In this document: positions 12,901 to 22,517 of the stretch, one piece after another | Position numbering within the stretch: position 1 is the stretch's first letter | Layout of the letters: each line of letters opens with the position of its first letter | Assembly: GCA_032622095.1 (NCBI GenBank) | Contig: CP136062.1 | Location: forward strand, 13,169,710 to 13,233,709 | Length of the DNA stretch: 64,000 bases | DNA from: Siphonodentalium dalli | Lineage: Eukaryota > Mollusca > Scaphopoda > Gadilida > Siphonodentaliidae | Direction: 5' to 3' | Position numbers and translations under genes: made by a program | Notes under the pieces: generated by a model | The model's input: the letters and a program-made list of their open reading frames with translations, nothing else | What the model was told of the DNA's origin: nothing | Database searches by the model: none

Positions 12901-14440
12901 CCCAATATGTATGCATTACTGTATGAGGGAGACATAAAATCCAATGTGTATGTATTACTGTGAGACAGGGAGACATAAACCCCAATATGTATGCATTACT
13001 GTATGAGGGAGACATAAAATCCAATGTTTATGCATTACTGTATGAGTGAGACATAAACCCCAATGTGTATGCATTACTGTATGAGGGAGACATAAAATCC
13101 AATATGTGTGTATTACTGTGAGACAGGGAGACATAAACCCCAATATGTGTGCATTACTGTATGAGGGGGACATAAAATCCAATGTTTATGCATTACTGTA
13201 TGAGGGAGACATAAAATCCAATATGTGTGTATTACTGTGAGACAGGGAGACATAAACCCCAATGTGTATGCATTACTGTATGAGGGAGACATAAAATCCA
13301 ATATGTGTGTATTACTGTGAGACAGGGAGACATAAACCCCAATATGTGTGCATTACTGTATGAGGGAGACATAAAATCCAATGTTTATGCATTACTGTAT
13401 GAGGGAGACATAAAATCCAATGTGTATGCATTACTGTATGAGGGAGACATAAAATCCAATGTGTGTGTATTACTGTACGAGGGAGACATAAACCCCAATA
13501 TGTATGCATTACTGTATGAGGGAGACATAAAATCCAATGTGTGTGTATTACTGTGAGACAGGGAGACATAAACCCCAATATGTATGTATTACTGTATGAG
13601 ATGGAGACATAAACCCAGTGTTTATGCATTACTGTATGAGGGAGACATAAACCCCAATGTGTGTGTATTAATGTGAGAGAGGGAGACATAAACCCCAATG
13701 TGTGTGTATTACTGTGAGACAGGGAGACATAAACCCCAATATGTATGTATTACTGTATGAGATGGAGACATAAACCCAATGTTTATGCATTACTGTATGA
13801 GGGAGACATAAACCCCAATGTGTGTGTATTACTGTGAGACAGGGAGACATAAACCCCAATGTGTGTGTATTACTGTGAGACAGGGAGACATAAACCCCAA
13901 TATGTATGCATTACTGTATGAGGGAGACATAAAATCCAATGTGTGTGTATTACTGTGAGACAGGGAGACATAAACCCCAATATGTATGTATTACTGTATG
14001 AGATGGAGACATAAACCCAATGTTTATGCATTACTGTATGAGGGAGACATAAACCCCAATGTGTGTGTATTAATGTGAGAGAGGGAGACATAAACCCCAA
14101 TGTGTGTGTATTACTGTGAGACAGGGAGACATAAACCCCAATATGTATGTATTACTGTATGAGATGGAGACATAAACCCAATGTTTATGCATTACTGTAT
14201 GAGGGAGACATAAAATCCAATGTGTGTGTATTACTGTGAGACAGGGAGACATAAACCCCAATATGTATGTATTACTGTATGAGATGGAGACATAAACCCA
14301 ATGTTTATTTATTACTGTATGAGGGAGACATAAAACCCAATGTGTATGTATTACCGTATGAGAGAGACATAAACCCCAATGTGTATGTATTACCGTATGA
14401 GAGAGACATAAACCCCAATGTTTATGAATTACCGTATGAG
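9925..14440. repeat. 40-bp satellite array with three-unit higher-order pattern
   Basis: About 110 tandem units of 39-41 bp, with the core ggagacataaaccccaatgt followed by a tattact spacer. Three unit types recur in order: a 41-bp type starting gtgagacaggg, a 40-bp type starting gtatgagatgg with gtttatgcat, and a 39-bp type starting gtatgaggg with aaatccaatgt. Together they form a 120-bp higher-order unit, clearest from about 12,500 to 14,300; the left part is more degenerate. Long minus-strand ORFs (up to 205 codons with phrases like HTHWGLCLP) arise because 120 is divisible by three. The array ends about 190 bp from the donor of exon 14628-14881. Confidence 0.95.
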
Positions 14441-14627
14441 AGGGAGAAACTTAGTTATTCGACCCCTGTGTGGTATATTCTTATTCCAATAATACTTGCT
14501 TAACCCTAGCGTTACTAAATAATTATTAATTCAGCACTTAACACATGCGTTACACCGAATACGGCACGATCGCTGTAAATACAATTCGGTATGTGGTAAT
14601 ATCACTATGGGATGAGCCAATAGGTAC

Positions 14628-14881
14628 CTTGGTAACGGCAATCTCTCCGATGTTTCCGCTGTATGAAGTCGTTCCGTGACCGGCTCCCACTAAACCGGAT
14701 ATGATGCTTCCGAAACCCTCCATGGCGATTCCTCTATTTATAGCGTGGGACGGTGGCGGTGGTGCTCCTGCGATTCTTGCGCATGCGTAGTAGTCACCAA
14801 CAGATTCTACTACTGATGCGATGGTGGCAGCCAACATTGCAACATAGCTAGCGGCTGACACGGTTGGTACACCAAACTGAA
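14628..14881 (-). CDS. SLC23-like: SLC23-family transporter, core exon with NAT signature
   Basis: This 254-bp exon is the most diagnostic part of the gene. It encodes [14 protein letters not shown], then [38 protein letters not shown] and [10 protein letters not shown]. The Glu of ESVGDYYA is the TM8 substrate-site residue of the family. GAPPPPxHAINRGI is nearly invariant in animal SLC23 proteins. The NAT signature (normally Q, E or P before NxGxxxxTR/K) is present, but its first residue is Gly. The acceptor is gctttcag|TTCAG, in phase 2, completing a codon with the T left by the previous exon. The donor is ACCAAG|GTACCT in phase 0. The following intron of 14 kb is almost wholly repeats. Confidence 0.97.
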
Positions 14882-14929
14882 CTGAAAGCAAACTAATATG
14901 CAACATAGCAAAATATACAAAAACATATA

Positions 14930-15445
14930 CAAAATACTAATGTGACTAATTGTTAATGCGATTTAGTACCAATGCGACTAATAACTAACATGACTAATTA
15001 ATAACATGATTGCATGATTTCTAATTTGACTAATGAATAATTGCTAATGTGACTAAGTGATAATGTGACGAACCACTAATGTGTTTAATTATTAATGTGA
15101 CTAATTACTAATATGAATAATTACTAATCTGACTGAATACTAATTTGACTAATTGCTAATTTGACTAATTGATTATGTCATCAATTACTATTATGGCGAA
15201 TTACTAATGTGACTAATTACTAATGTCACTAATTACTAACGCAATTTATTATTAATGTAACTAATCTCTAATGTTACTAATTGATAATGTGTCTACTTAA
15301 CAATGTGGTTAATTACTACTGTAACTAATAAATAATGGGATTAGTTACTAATGTGACGATTTACTAATGTGACTAATTACTAATGTGACGATTTACTGAT
15401 GGAATTAATTACTAATGTGACGATTTACAAATGTGATTGGTGACA
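14930..15445. repeat. About 16-bp minisatellite beside a splice donor
   Basis: Some 30 degenerate copies of aattactaatgtgact fill almost all of the 576-bp intron between exons 15458-15614 and 14628-14881. On the minus strand the array begins about 12 bases after the GTAAGT donor. The unit is noisier than in the other arrays, suggesting age. Confidence 0.88.
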
Positions 15446-15457
15446 AATAGAACTTAC

Positions 15458-15614
15458 ACGGGTATGGGAAGTAGAACCATGGCGCACTGTCTAGAGCTCC
15501 GAGATTCGCATCAGTACGCGCCCGGTAACCCACATCAGTAGAATTCGATGGGAATGTGTCTGTCTCTGTTAGTATGAATGACAACAACCACGCAATTCCG
15601 ATGCTGAACAAAAT
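15458..15614 (-). CDS. SLC23-like: SLC23-family transporter, exon (loop before the core exon)
   Basis: A 157-bp exon encoding ILFSIGIAWLLSFILTETD, then TFPSN, GYRARTD and APWFYFPYP. The TxTDxxP motif, the Y-x-ARTD motif and APWxxxPYP occupy the same place and order as in vertebrate SLC23A1 and A2. It forms a membrane helix followed by an extracellular loop. The acceptor is catccacag|ATTTTG. The donor is CCGT|GTAAGT, leaving one base that joins TT of the next exon to make Phe ([13 protein letters not shown]). This phase fit selects GTAAGT over the overlapping GTGTAAG. Confidence 0.93.
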
Positions 15615-15739
15615 CTGTGGATGACAAAACAACACAAGCCCAATAATGAACAAATGGTGGATGGGAAACAAAATCATCTGCCACTGCACGAAGAATATAA
15701 TTAATTCTCTGCATAAATCCCGAAATGTATGAACATATA

Positions 15740-16140
15740 TTCACCAATTTATTCATGGATACACTTCCAAATTTATCCTCAGTTTATTCAATGAATAAAC
15801 CAACCTTTATTCAGCAGAATAAACTTGCATTTATTCAAAGTCTATGCAATTTAAATTTTTTTGCATAAATATGGATTTATTCACTGAATAAACGTGCATA
15901 CATATATGTAAGTAAATTTATTATGTTAATATGTTAAATTCCAGTTTCAAAATTTATATTTAATTTATTCAGTGAATAAACCCATCTTTATTCGGCAGCT
16001 AAACTTGCATTTATTCAAACGTTTATGCACATATAATCTTTAAATTTGTGATCATAAATCTGGATTGATGTACACATGCAGGTACATGTATCCACGTGCA
16101 TGTAAATTTACATGTACATGTGTATGTAAATTTATTCTAT
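15740..16140. repeat. Degenerate repeats of a tttattcagtgaataaa phrase
   Basis: About nine loosely spaced occurrences of near-palindromic tttattcagtgaataaa or relatives, in two blocks (15745-15895 and 15960-16015), then a gcatgtacatg-rich stretch to 16130. From 16141 to 16519 the sequence is plain AT-rich intron DNA in which I see nothing. Confidence 0.6.
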
Positions 16141-16519
16141 TAATATATTGCAGTTTCGCAGCATGATTTGTAAAGGTCGGAATTTCCATGGAATTTAAAC
16201 GTTTATAAACTACCAGAAATTTAGATATTTATAACATATTTCCATTGCATAAATTCCGAAAAATAACTGGTAATTTGTTTCAAAATTTTTGGGAAATGAA
16301 TTTTCGAATTTTACATATCTGGATAGATCCTGATAAATGTTGTGGAAGCTGGCTCAAATTCTGGGAAATATGAAATTGCCAATATAACAAATTGTTCACA
16401 AATCTGGATATATCCTAATAAATGTATTGGAAACTTGTTATAACATGGCATTGACGTTCTGAACATATTGATGTGTCATTGCCTAAAACCCACGTTTGAA
16501 TGTTAAGAATATAAACGCA

Positions 16520-16974
16520 CTAGATGACGTGACCGACTTCGTCTGGGCTATTTATGGATTTCTTTGTGTTCGCCTCCGCCTGGGCAGAATATACAGCGTC
16601 TGGATAAACTATTGTTCGATCGGTCCAGAAACATGCATATATGAGCGTATATGAGCTAGGTCAAGGTCAAGAACACGGTCTGCGTAAAATTGGACTCGCT
16701 CATATTGTTCCCGGGATCAAAGTAGGCCAACATACCTAATTTGAGTCGGATCGGTCGTTCATTCCAGAAACATGCCTACATGAGCATATATGAGCGAGAT
16801 CAAGGTCAAGGTCACGATCGCACGTGTGAAATTGGACCAACCGATATTGTTCCCGGAATCAAAGTAGGCATACATACCAAATTTGAGTCGGACCGATCTA
16901 GCAGTTTTCGAGTCAATAACACACATACATACAGACAGACAGAGAGAGACAGAAATTCCAAAATATATAGCAGA
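16520..16974 (-). mobile_element. Non-autonomous Helitron, family 1-like
   Basis: Read on minus, it starts TCTGCTATATATTTTGG with a (TGTC)-rich stretch, preceded by A. It ends with a GACGAAGTC hairpin about 12 bases before CTAG, followed by T. TC start, subterminal hairpin, CTRR end and A/T flanks are the Helitron hallmarks. It has no Rep-helicase ORF. Its interior holds the phrase tcaaggtcaaggtcac shared with the other copies. Confidence 0.82.
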
Positions 16975-17280
16975 TGTGTTGGTGGCCAAACATAGACGAT
17001 TTTCGCGATGCTTGCATGTGTCATACAAATACTGCTGACATCTTGTATTTTGCAGTTTACTTTGCATTTTAAACGGACATAGCTCGTTCCACATTTCAAT
17101 TATTGTCTACTTAATTGGAAGGAGTTATAAGATAGGTTGACAAATACACAAAATATTGTTAAACCGGCTTCATATGTCTGAAAAATACGTGCTATTGTTG
17201 CAACCATTTTCCAGTTGTTTTCATTTGTTTCGTAGAGAAGTGAAGCAAACGCTCTTTATGTCTACCATGTCAGAAATAGA

Positions 17281-17597
17281 ACAGCACCGAACAGATCAGC
17301 ATCGATAGCTCCACCCGTTAGATCGATAGATCAACATCGATCTATAGATCTATAGATCTATAGATCGATAGATCAGCATCGATAGCTCCACCCATTTCCG
17401 ATGTATCGTCTGCGCATGCGCGAAGCGGGCACCACACGGGCTCGCCAATACGACAACGACGACCGCCTGGTCAAACTACACACACGTACACAGTTTCGTC
17501 CCGATCGGTCGAGAATCGTAGATTTGTATAAATGGCATGCATACATACATACATACAGACAGACATACAGACAGAGGTCTTCAAAATATATAGGAGA
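17281..17597 (-). mobile_element. Truncated Helitron, family 2
   Basis: On minus it starts at 17597 with TCTCCTATATATTTTGA and the same internal text as the copies at 18788-20136 (for example the tcgaccgatcgggacgaaac region). It decays at about 17400 into short repeats of agatcgatagatc and the phrase atcgatagctccaccc. No CTAG hairpin end is found, so it is 3' truncated. Confidence 0.7.
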
Positions 17598-17599
17598 TG

Positions 17600-17607
17600 T
17601 ATGTATG

Positions 17608-17661
<54 letters not shown>
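17600..17661. repeat. Microsatellite (gtat)n then (ta)n
   Basis: A short atgt block and then a pure (ta)n run, directly in front of the Helitron at 17662. A further (at)n run follows that element at 18454-18517, so the element appears to have entered an AT microsatellite. Confidence 0.95.
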
Positions 17662-17664
<3 letters not shown>

Positions 17665-18452
17665 ATTATATATTTTGGAAGATATGTTTGTGTGTGAGGG
17701 TGTGTGTGTCTGTGTGATCGCGATGGACTCGAAAACGGCCGAGCCGATTTCGATGAAACTTGGTATGTGGGGGTATTTTCGGCCGGGGTGGCATGGGCCT
17801 ATTAATTTTCGGATCCGAGGTCAACTTTTCACGTGCCGAGGTCAAATCTGTTTTTACACTGTGTTACGGGACTTTCATTTGAGTTCGGTGCTTACAAATC
17901 GATTCGAAACAGCGCGAATAATAAAATGCCAGTCATAATAATGACACTGTGAGAATCTTTCGTGTTTCCTCTTTCCAACGATAAATAATGCGTATGTATC
18001 CGTTTTAGTTATCTGCCTCAATTATCAAGAATAAGTGGTACTATCTTCCATCAGGATAAAAACAATGCGTAACTTCTATGACGTCGTTAGAGGTCATAAC
18101 GTTAGATCACGTTAACGCTTAACCGGCCGATGCATTTGACTGTTTCAGACGTCTTGGCGATATCTCGGGCACCGATGGTAATTTATCTTTACGTTGAAAC
18201 TTGATAAAAATGAGCGTGTGTATATGAGGCGCGTTTATATACTTGAGTGGAAATCAAATCGGGTTAAACTGGCGGATTTTTACGGACGAAATTTGATGCA
18301 TAGGGTATCTCGGTATCCGCTGGGCCGGTTTCCCGGTATCCGCTGGGCCGATTTCCACCATTTTTGGGGTGTTGGTGTTTGACCCCTCCTGACCTTGACC
18401 TTCAAAATGGTCAATTCAAGATCAAACCCGGACGAAGTCGGGTCACCTTCTA

Positions 18453-18453
<1 letters not shown>
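17662..18453 (+). mobile_element. Non-autonomous Helitron, family 1
   Basis: Begins TCTATTATATATTTTGG and continues through a tgtgtgtctgtgtg stretch and the shared text gcgatggactcgaaaacggc. It ends with the hairpin CCCGGACGAAGTCGGG and then tcacctt CTAG at 18450-18453, followed by T. Both flanks are (at)n. It has no helicase ORF; the 113-codon ORF over its 5' end is a microsatellite artefact. Confidence 0.85.

Positions 18454-18517
<64 letters not shown>
18454..18517. repeat. (at)n microsatellite
   Basis: A nearly pure AT dinucleotide run immediately after the Helitron terminus. Confidence 0.95.
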
Positions 18518-18520
<3 letters not shown>

Positions 18521-18657
18521 TATATACTTGCCCATGAATTATAAGGTTTTAGCAGTGAGATATAAGTGATATCCCACTGGTGAAATGTCTGATGTATTGA
18601 CATTCATTGGGGGCCATAGGCAAGTGACTAAAGTATAATATTATTATAATAAACAGA

Positions 18658-18778
18658 ATATCCACACTTTTCAGTGGGTATGGGTTAAGTCTCATTCGGG
18701 ATGACAAAACATTTGAATTTAATGTTTTGTCATCAATCATGAGATATAACCCATATCCACTGAAAAAGTGTGGATATC
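18658..18778. repeat. Fold-back hairpin, 121 bp
   Basis: The left arm starts atatccacacttttcagtgg and the right arm ends with its complement. The arms are about 55 bp with a few mismatches and a short loop around gaatttaatg. It ends ten bases before the Helitron run at 18788. No ORF is seen. Confidence 0.85.
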
Positions 18779-18787
18779 CTCTATATA

Positions 18788-19036
18788 TCTCCTATATATT
18801 TTGAAGACCTCTGTCTGTCTGTATATTTGTTTGTATGTCTGTATATATGTATGTCATTTATACAAATCTACGATTCTCGACCGATCGGGACGAAACTTGG
18901 TACGTGTGTGTAGTTTGACCAGACGGTCGTCGTTGTCGTATTTGCATGTCCGTGCGGCGTCCGGTTCGCGAATGCGCAGAACAGATCTCGGAAACGGGAT
19001 ATTGAATAGCCCGGACAACGTCGGGCTCATCGGCTA
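18788..19036 (+). mobile_element. Helitron of the tandem run, copy 1 (family 2)
   Basis: Starts TCTCCTATATATTTTGAAG and ends with the hairpin CCCGGACAACGTCGGG, then ctcatcgg CTAG at 19033-19036. Its terminal base abuts the TC of the next copy without a spacer. At about 249 bp it is the shortest of the four. Confidence 0.85.
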
Positions 19037-19870
19037 GTCTCATATATATTTTGAAGACCTCTGTATGTTTGTCTGTCTGTATGTTTGTTTGTCATTAATA
19101 CAAATCTACGATTCTCCACCGATCGGGACGAAACTTGGTACGTGTGTGTAGTTTGGCCAGGCGGTGGACGTTGTCGTATTGGCGAGCCCGTGCGGCGCCC
19201 GCTTCGCGCATGCGCAGACGAGATCTCGGAAACGGGTGGAGCTATCGACTTGAAATTTGGTATGTGAATGTATCTTGCCCCGGATACGAATTCTATCGGG
19301 TCGCCGAGCCCGTGCGACGCCAGCTTCGCGCATGCGCAGACCGGATCTCGGAAACGGGTAGAGCTATCGACTTGAAATTTGGTTTTTGAATAGCCCGGAC
19401 AACGTCGGGCTGGGTAGAGCTATCGACTTGAAATTTGGTCGACGAGCCCGTGCGACGCCAGCTTCGCGCATGCGCAGACGAGATCTCGGAAACGGGTGGA
19501 GCTATCGACTTGAAGACGAGATCTCGGAAACGGGTGGAGCTATCGACTTGAAATTTGGTATGTGAATGTATCTTGCCCCGGGTACGAATTTTATCGGGTC
19601 GCCGAGCCCGTGCGACGCCAGGTTCGCGCATGCGCAGACCAGATCTCGGAAACGGGTGGAGCTATCGACTTGAAATTTGGTTACTTGAAATTTGCTATGT
19701 GAATGTATCTTGCCCCGGATACGAATTTTATCGGGTCGCCGAGCCCGTGCGACGCCAGCTTCGCGCATGCGCAGACCAGAACTCGGAAACTGGTAGAGCT
19801 ATCGACTTGAAATTTGGTTTCTGAATAGCCCGGACAACGTCGCCCGGACAACGTCGGGCTCATCGGCTAG
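19037..19870 (+). mobile_element. Helitron of the tandem run, copy 2 (family 2)
   Basis: Starts TCTCATATATATTTTGAAG and ends CTAG at 19867-19870. It is longer than copy 1 because the block around cgcgcatgcgcagac and agctatcgacttgaaatttg is repeated four to five times inside it, and its terminal hairpin text also recurs near 19390 and 19830. No helicase ORF is present. Confidence 0.85.
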
Positions 19871-20136
19871 TCTCCTATATAGTTTGAAGACCTCTGTCTG
19901 TCTGTATGTCTGTATGTATGTATGTATGTCATTTATACAAATCTACGATTCTCGACCGATCGGGACCAAACTTGGTACGTGCGTGTAGTTTGATCAGGCG
20001 GTCGTCGTTGTCGTATTGGCGAGCCCGTGCGGCGCCCGCTTCGCGCATGCGCAGACGAGATCTCGGAAATGGGTGGAGCTATCGACTTGAAATTTGGTTT
20101 TTGAATAGCCCGGACAACGTCGGGCTCATCGGCTAG
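19871..20136 (+). mobile_element. Helitron of the tandem run, copy 3 (family 2)
   Basis: Starts TCTCCTATATAGTTTGAAG and ends with the CCCGGACAACGTCGGG hairpin and CTAG at 20133-20136. It is nearly the same length and content as copy 1. Confidence 0.85.
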
Positions 20137-20776
20137 TCATTATATATTTTGGGAAATCTGTCTGTGTGTGTGTGTCTGTCTGTTCGCGATGGACTCGAAA
20201 ACGGGCCAGCCCATTTCGATGAAACTTGGTATGCGGGGGTACTTTCTGCCGGGGAGGGGCATGGGCCTATTAATTTGCCCGTGCGACGTGACCTTGACCT
20301 TGAAATCTGGTCATTTCAATGTCGAACGCCCGAGTATCACGGGATTTCGATGAAAATTAGTGTCTAGGAATACTTTCGTATGGGGAGTGTCGTAAGCCTA
20401 TTCGTTTGCCCGTGCGACGTGACTTTGACCTTGAAATCGGGTCAATTCAAGGTCAAACCGCGAATTTTTATGGGATTTCGACGAAATTTGATACGTAGGG
20501 TTACTTTTGTCCACTGAGTGTTTTGGACGGGTCAAATCGTGACTCCGACCTGACCTTGACATTCAAACTGATCAATTCGAGGTCAAATCGGGTAAAATTG
20601 GATGGATTTCGACGGGTACTTTTGTCGTGTACTTTTGTCCGGGCAGTGTTTTGGACGGATCAAATCATGACCCCACCTGACCTTGACCTTCAAAATGGAC
20701 AATTCAAGGTCAAATCGCGCAATTCGCCGAAAAGCAGAGTGGAAACAGCCCGGACGAAGTCGGGTCCACCTGCTAG
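20137..20776 (+). mobile_element. Helitron of the tandem run, copy 4 (family 1)
   Basis: Starts TCATTATATATTTTGGG and ends with CCCGGACGAAGTCGGG and CTAG at 20773-20776, followed by a TA-rich stretch. It belongs to the other family, so the run cannot come from simple read-through of a single element. Confidence 0.85.
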
Positions 20777-20913
20777 TATATACATATATATATTTATATA
20801 TATATATATATATTTCATATATATATATATATATTTCACAGTTTAAAGTAACGTGTGCACAGTATTATATATTGTCCAAGAATAACATAAGACATGTCTT
20901 ATGTTATTCTTGG

Positions 20914-20957
<44 letters not shown>

Positions 20958-20993
20958 ATTCTTGGACAATATATATATATATATATATATATA
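20777..20993. repeat. (ta)n with a perfect 48-bp palindrome
   Basis: AT microsatellite blocks surround a perfect 48-bp palindrome at 20871-20918, with the half-sites attgtccaagaataacataa and gaca. A further half copy (gttattcttggacaat) lies at about 20955-20971 before another (ta)n run. Confidence 0.9.
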
Positions 20994-21416
20994 CTAGCAG
21001 ATGGGCCCGACTTCGTCCGAGCTGTTTCCCTCTGCTTTCCGTCGAAAGGAGCGATTTGACTTTGAATTGACCATTTTGAAGTTCAAGGTCAGGTCGATGT
21101 AACGATTTTATCCGTCCAAACACTCCCCGGAGAAAAGTATCCCTAGGTATAAAATTTCGTCGAAATCCGTCCGTTTTAACAGATTTGACCTTGATTTGAC
21201 CATTTTGAAGGTCAAGGTCATGTCGGGGTCACGATTTGACCCATCCAAAAATTTCGCAGGTCAAAAGTACTCCTAAAATGAGGGAACTTGAATCATTTGA
21301 GGATGGCATGATAAACTGGGTAATATATTATAGTCCATCCGGCAGTTTTCCCCGCCATTGCTAACAGACAAACAGACAAACAGACAGACAAACAAAAGTT
21401 CCAAAATTTTTGTGTA
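20994..21416 (-). mobile_element. Non-autonomous Helitron, family 1-like
   Basis: On minus it ends with the GGACGAAGTCGGG hairpin, then cccatctg CTAG (20994-20997), inside a TA run. The 5' end near 21416 reads acaaaaattttggaac with a tgtttgtctg-rich stretch but no clear TC, so that boundary is approximate. The interval from 21417 to about 21690 is plain AT-rich DNA. Confidence 0.75.
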
Positions 21417-21689
21417 TATATATATATATATATATATAATTTGTGTCCCCTGTGATCTAAAACACTAAACACTAAAACACTAAAAGCTAGATCGACTGAT
21501 TTCCGCATTTATGCACATCGAAAAATAGATTTATATCTCATAAGTTCACCTTTTCGTGCAGTGTTTCATTCTGAACAAAATAATTGGATGGGAAATAAAA
21601 TCATCTCATATTCTGAACAAAATACGCGGATTGGAAACAAACAAATCTATTCTAAACAAAATCTTTGACAGGAAAATAAAGACTAACCG

Positions 21690-22243
21690 ACTGGATTATC
21701 ATGAGCAACAAGCAGCATAGTAAATTATCAAGTCCCACCAACAACATAGCAAAATATTAGGACCAACCATCAGGATAGCAAATAATTAGAACCAACCGAC
21801 AACATAGCAAATAATCAGGAGCCATCAACACCATATCAAATTACCAGGACCCACCAACATAATATCAAATTACCAGGACCCACAAACACCATTTCAAATT
21901 ACCAGGACCCACCAACATCATATCAAATTACCAGGACTCACCAACATTATATCAAATTACCAGGACCCACCAACACCATAGTAATTATTAGGAACAACCA
22001 ACATCATACAACATTATTATGACCCATCAACATCATAGTAATTATGAGGACCCACCAACATCATATCAAATTACCAGGACCCACCAACATCATAGTAATT
22101 ATTAGGAACAACCAACATCGTAGAAAATTATCATGACCAATCAACATCATAGTAATTATGAGGACCCACCAACATCATATCAAATGCCCAGGACCCACAA
22201 CATCATAGCAACTATGAGGACCAACCAACATCATAGTAATTGT
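21690..22243. repeat. 29-31-bp minisatellite beside a splice donor
   Basis: About 18 copies of phrases such as caggacccaccaacatcata followed by tcaaattac or gtaattatta. On minus, the array starts directly after the third copy of the exon donor segment (22248) and shares the text aattactatgatgttgg with the bases following that donor. Confidence 0.92.
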
Positions 22244-22380
22244 ACTTACAGGTAACCTCTGCAGTACATCGTACCACGTCACGATGCCGTACATATGAAC
22301 GTAATGTAATTGTACTTACAGGTAACAGGTCTGTGGTAATGGGAACCAGGTCACGCTACAGTACATATGCACATAAATTA
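22244..22380 (-). repeat. Two extra copies of the exon-end and splice-donor segment
   Basis: On minus, the last roughly 34 bases of exon 22397-22517 plus about 40 intron bases are present three times in tandem. The donor junctions are at 22397/22396 (the real exon), 22320/22319 and 22250/22249. Each reads TTACCT|GTAAGTACAATTAC, preceded by a GTGAC-TGGT and CAGA pattern. Spacings are 77 and 70 bp. The extra copies lie in the intron and lack the rest of the exon. They could act as decoy or alternative donors, but their use is unproven. Confidence 0.88.
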
Positions 22381-22396
22381 ATGTAATTGTACTTAC

Positions 22397-22517
22397 AGGT
22401 AACGTCTGCAGTAGTGGGTACCATGTCACGTGACATCCCTCATCTCTTGAGTAGACAGGTATAGGGACTTTCACTTTATTTAGATACAAGGAGAATATCA
22501 AGAGCAACACTGCCGTT
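22397..22517 (-). CDS. SLC23-like: SLC23-family transporter, exon (TM6-TM7 region)
   Basis: A 121-bp exon encoding TAVLLLIFSLYLNKVKVPIP, then VYSRDEGCHVTWYPLLQTLP. The order of helix, xxFSxYL, VPxPVY and a short basic loop ending before the next helix matches SLC23 proteins. The acceptor is ttgtttcag|AACGGC. The single A completes a codon begun by CT of exon 26211-26392. The donor is TTACCT|GTAAGT in phase 0, so LP joins ILFSIG of the next exon as in the family. Two tandem copies of its 3' end follow in the intron. Confidence 0.9.

Noticed and set aside
10612-14261. Minus-strand ORFs up to 205 codons with HTHWGLCLPHTV-type repeats
   Set aside because: Produced by the 120-bp higher-order satellite unit; no splice or start context supports them.
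16741-17099. Overlapping ORFs of 84-111 codons on both strands
   Set aside because: They lie over a Helitron and its microsatellite; no domain is visible.
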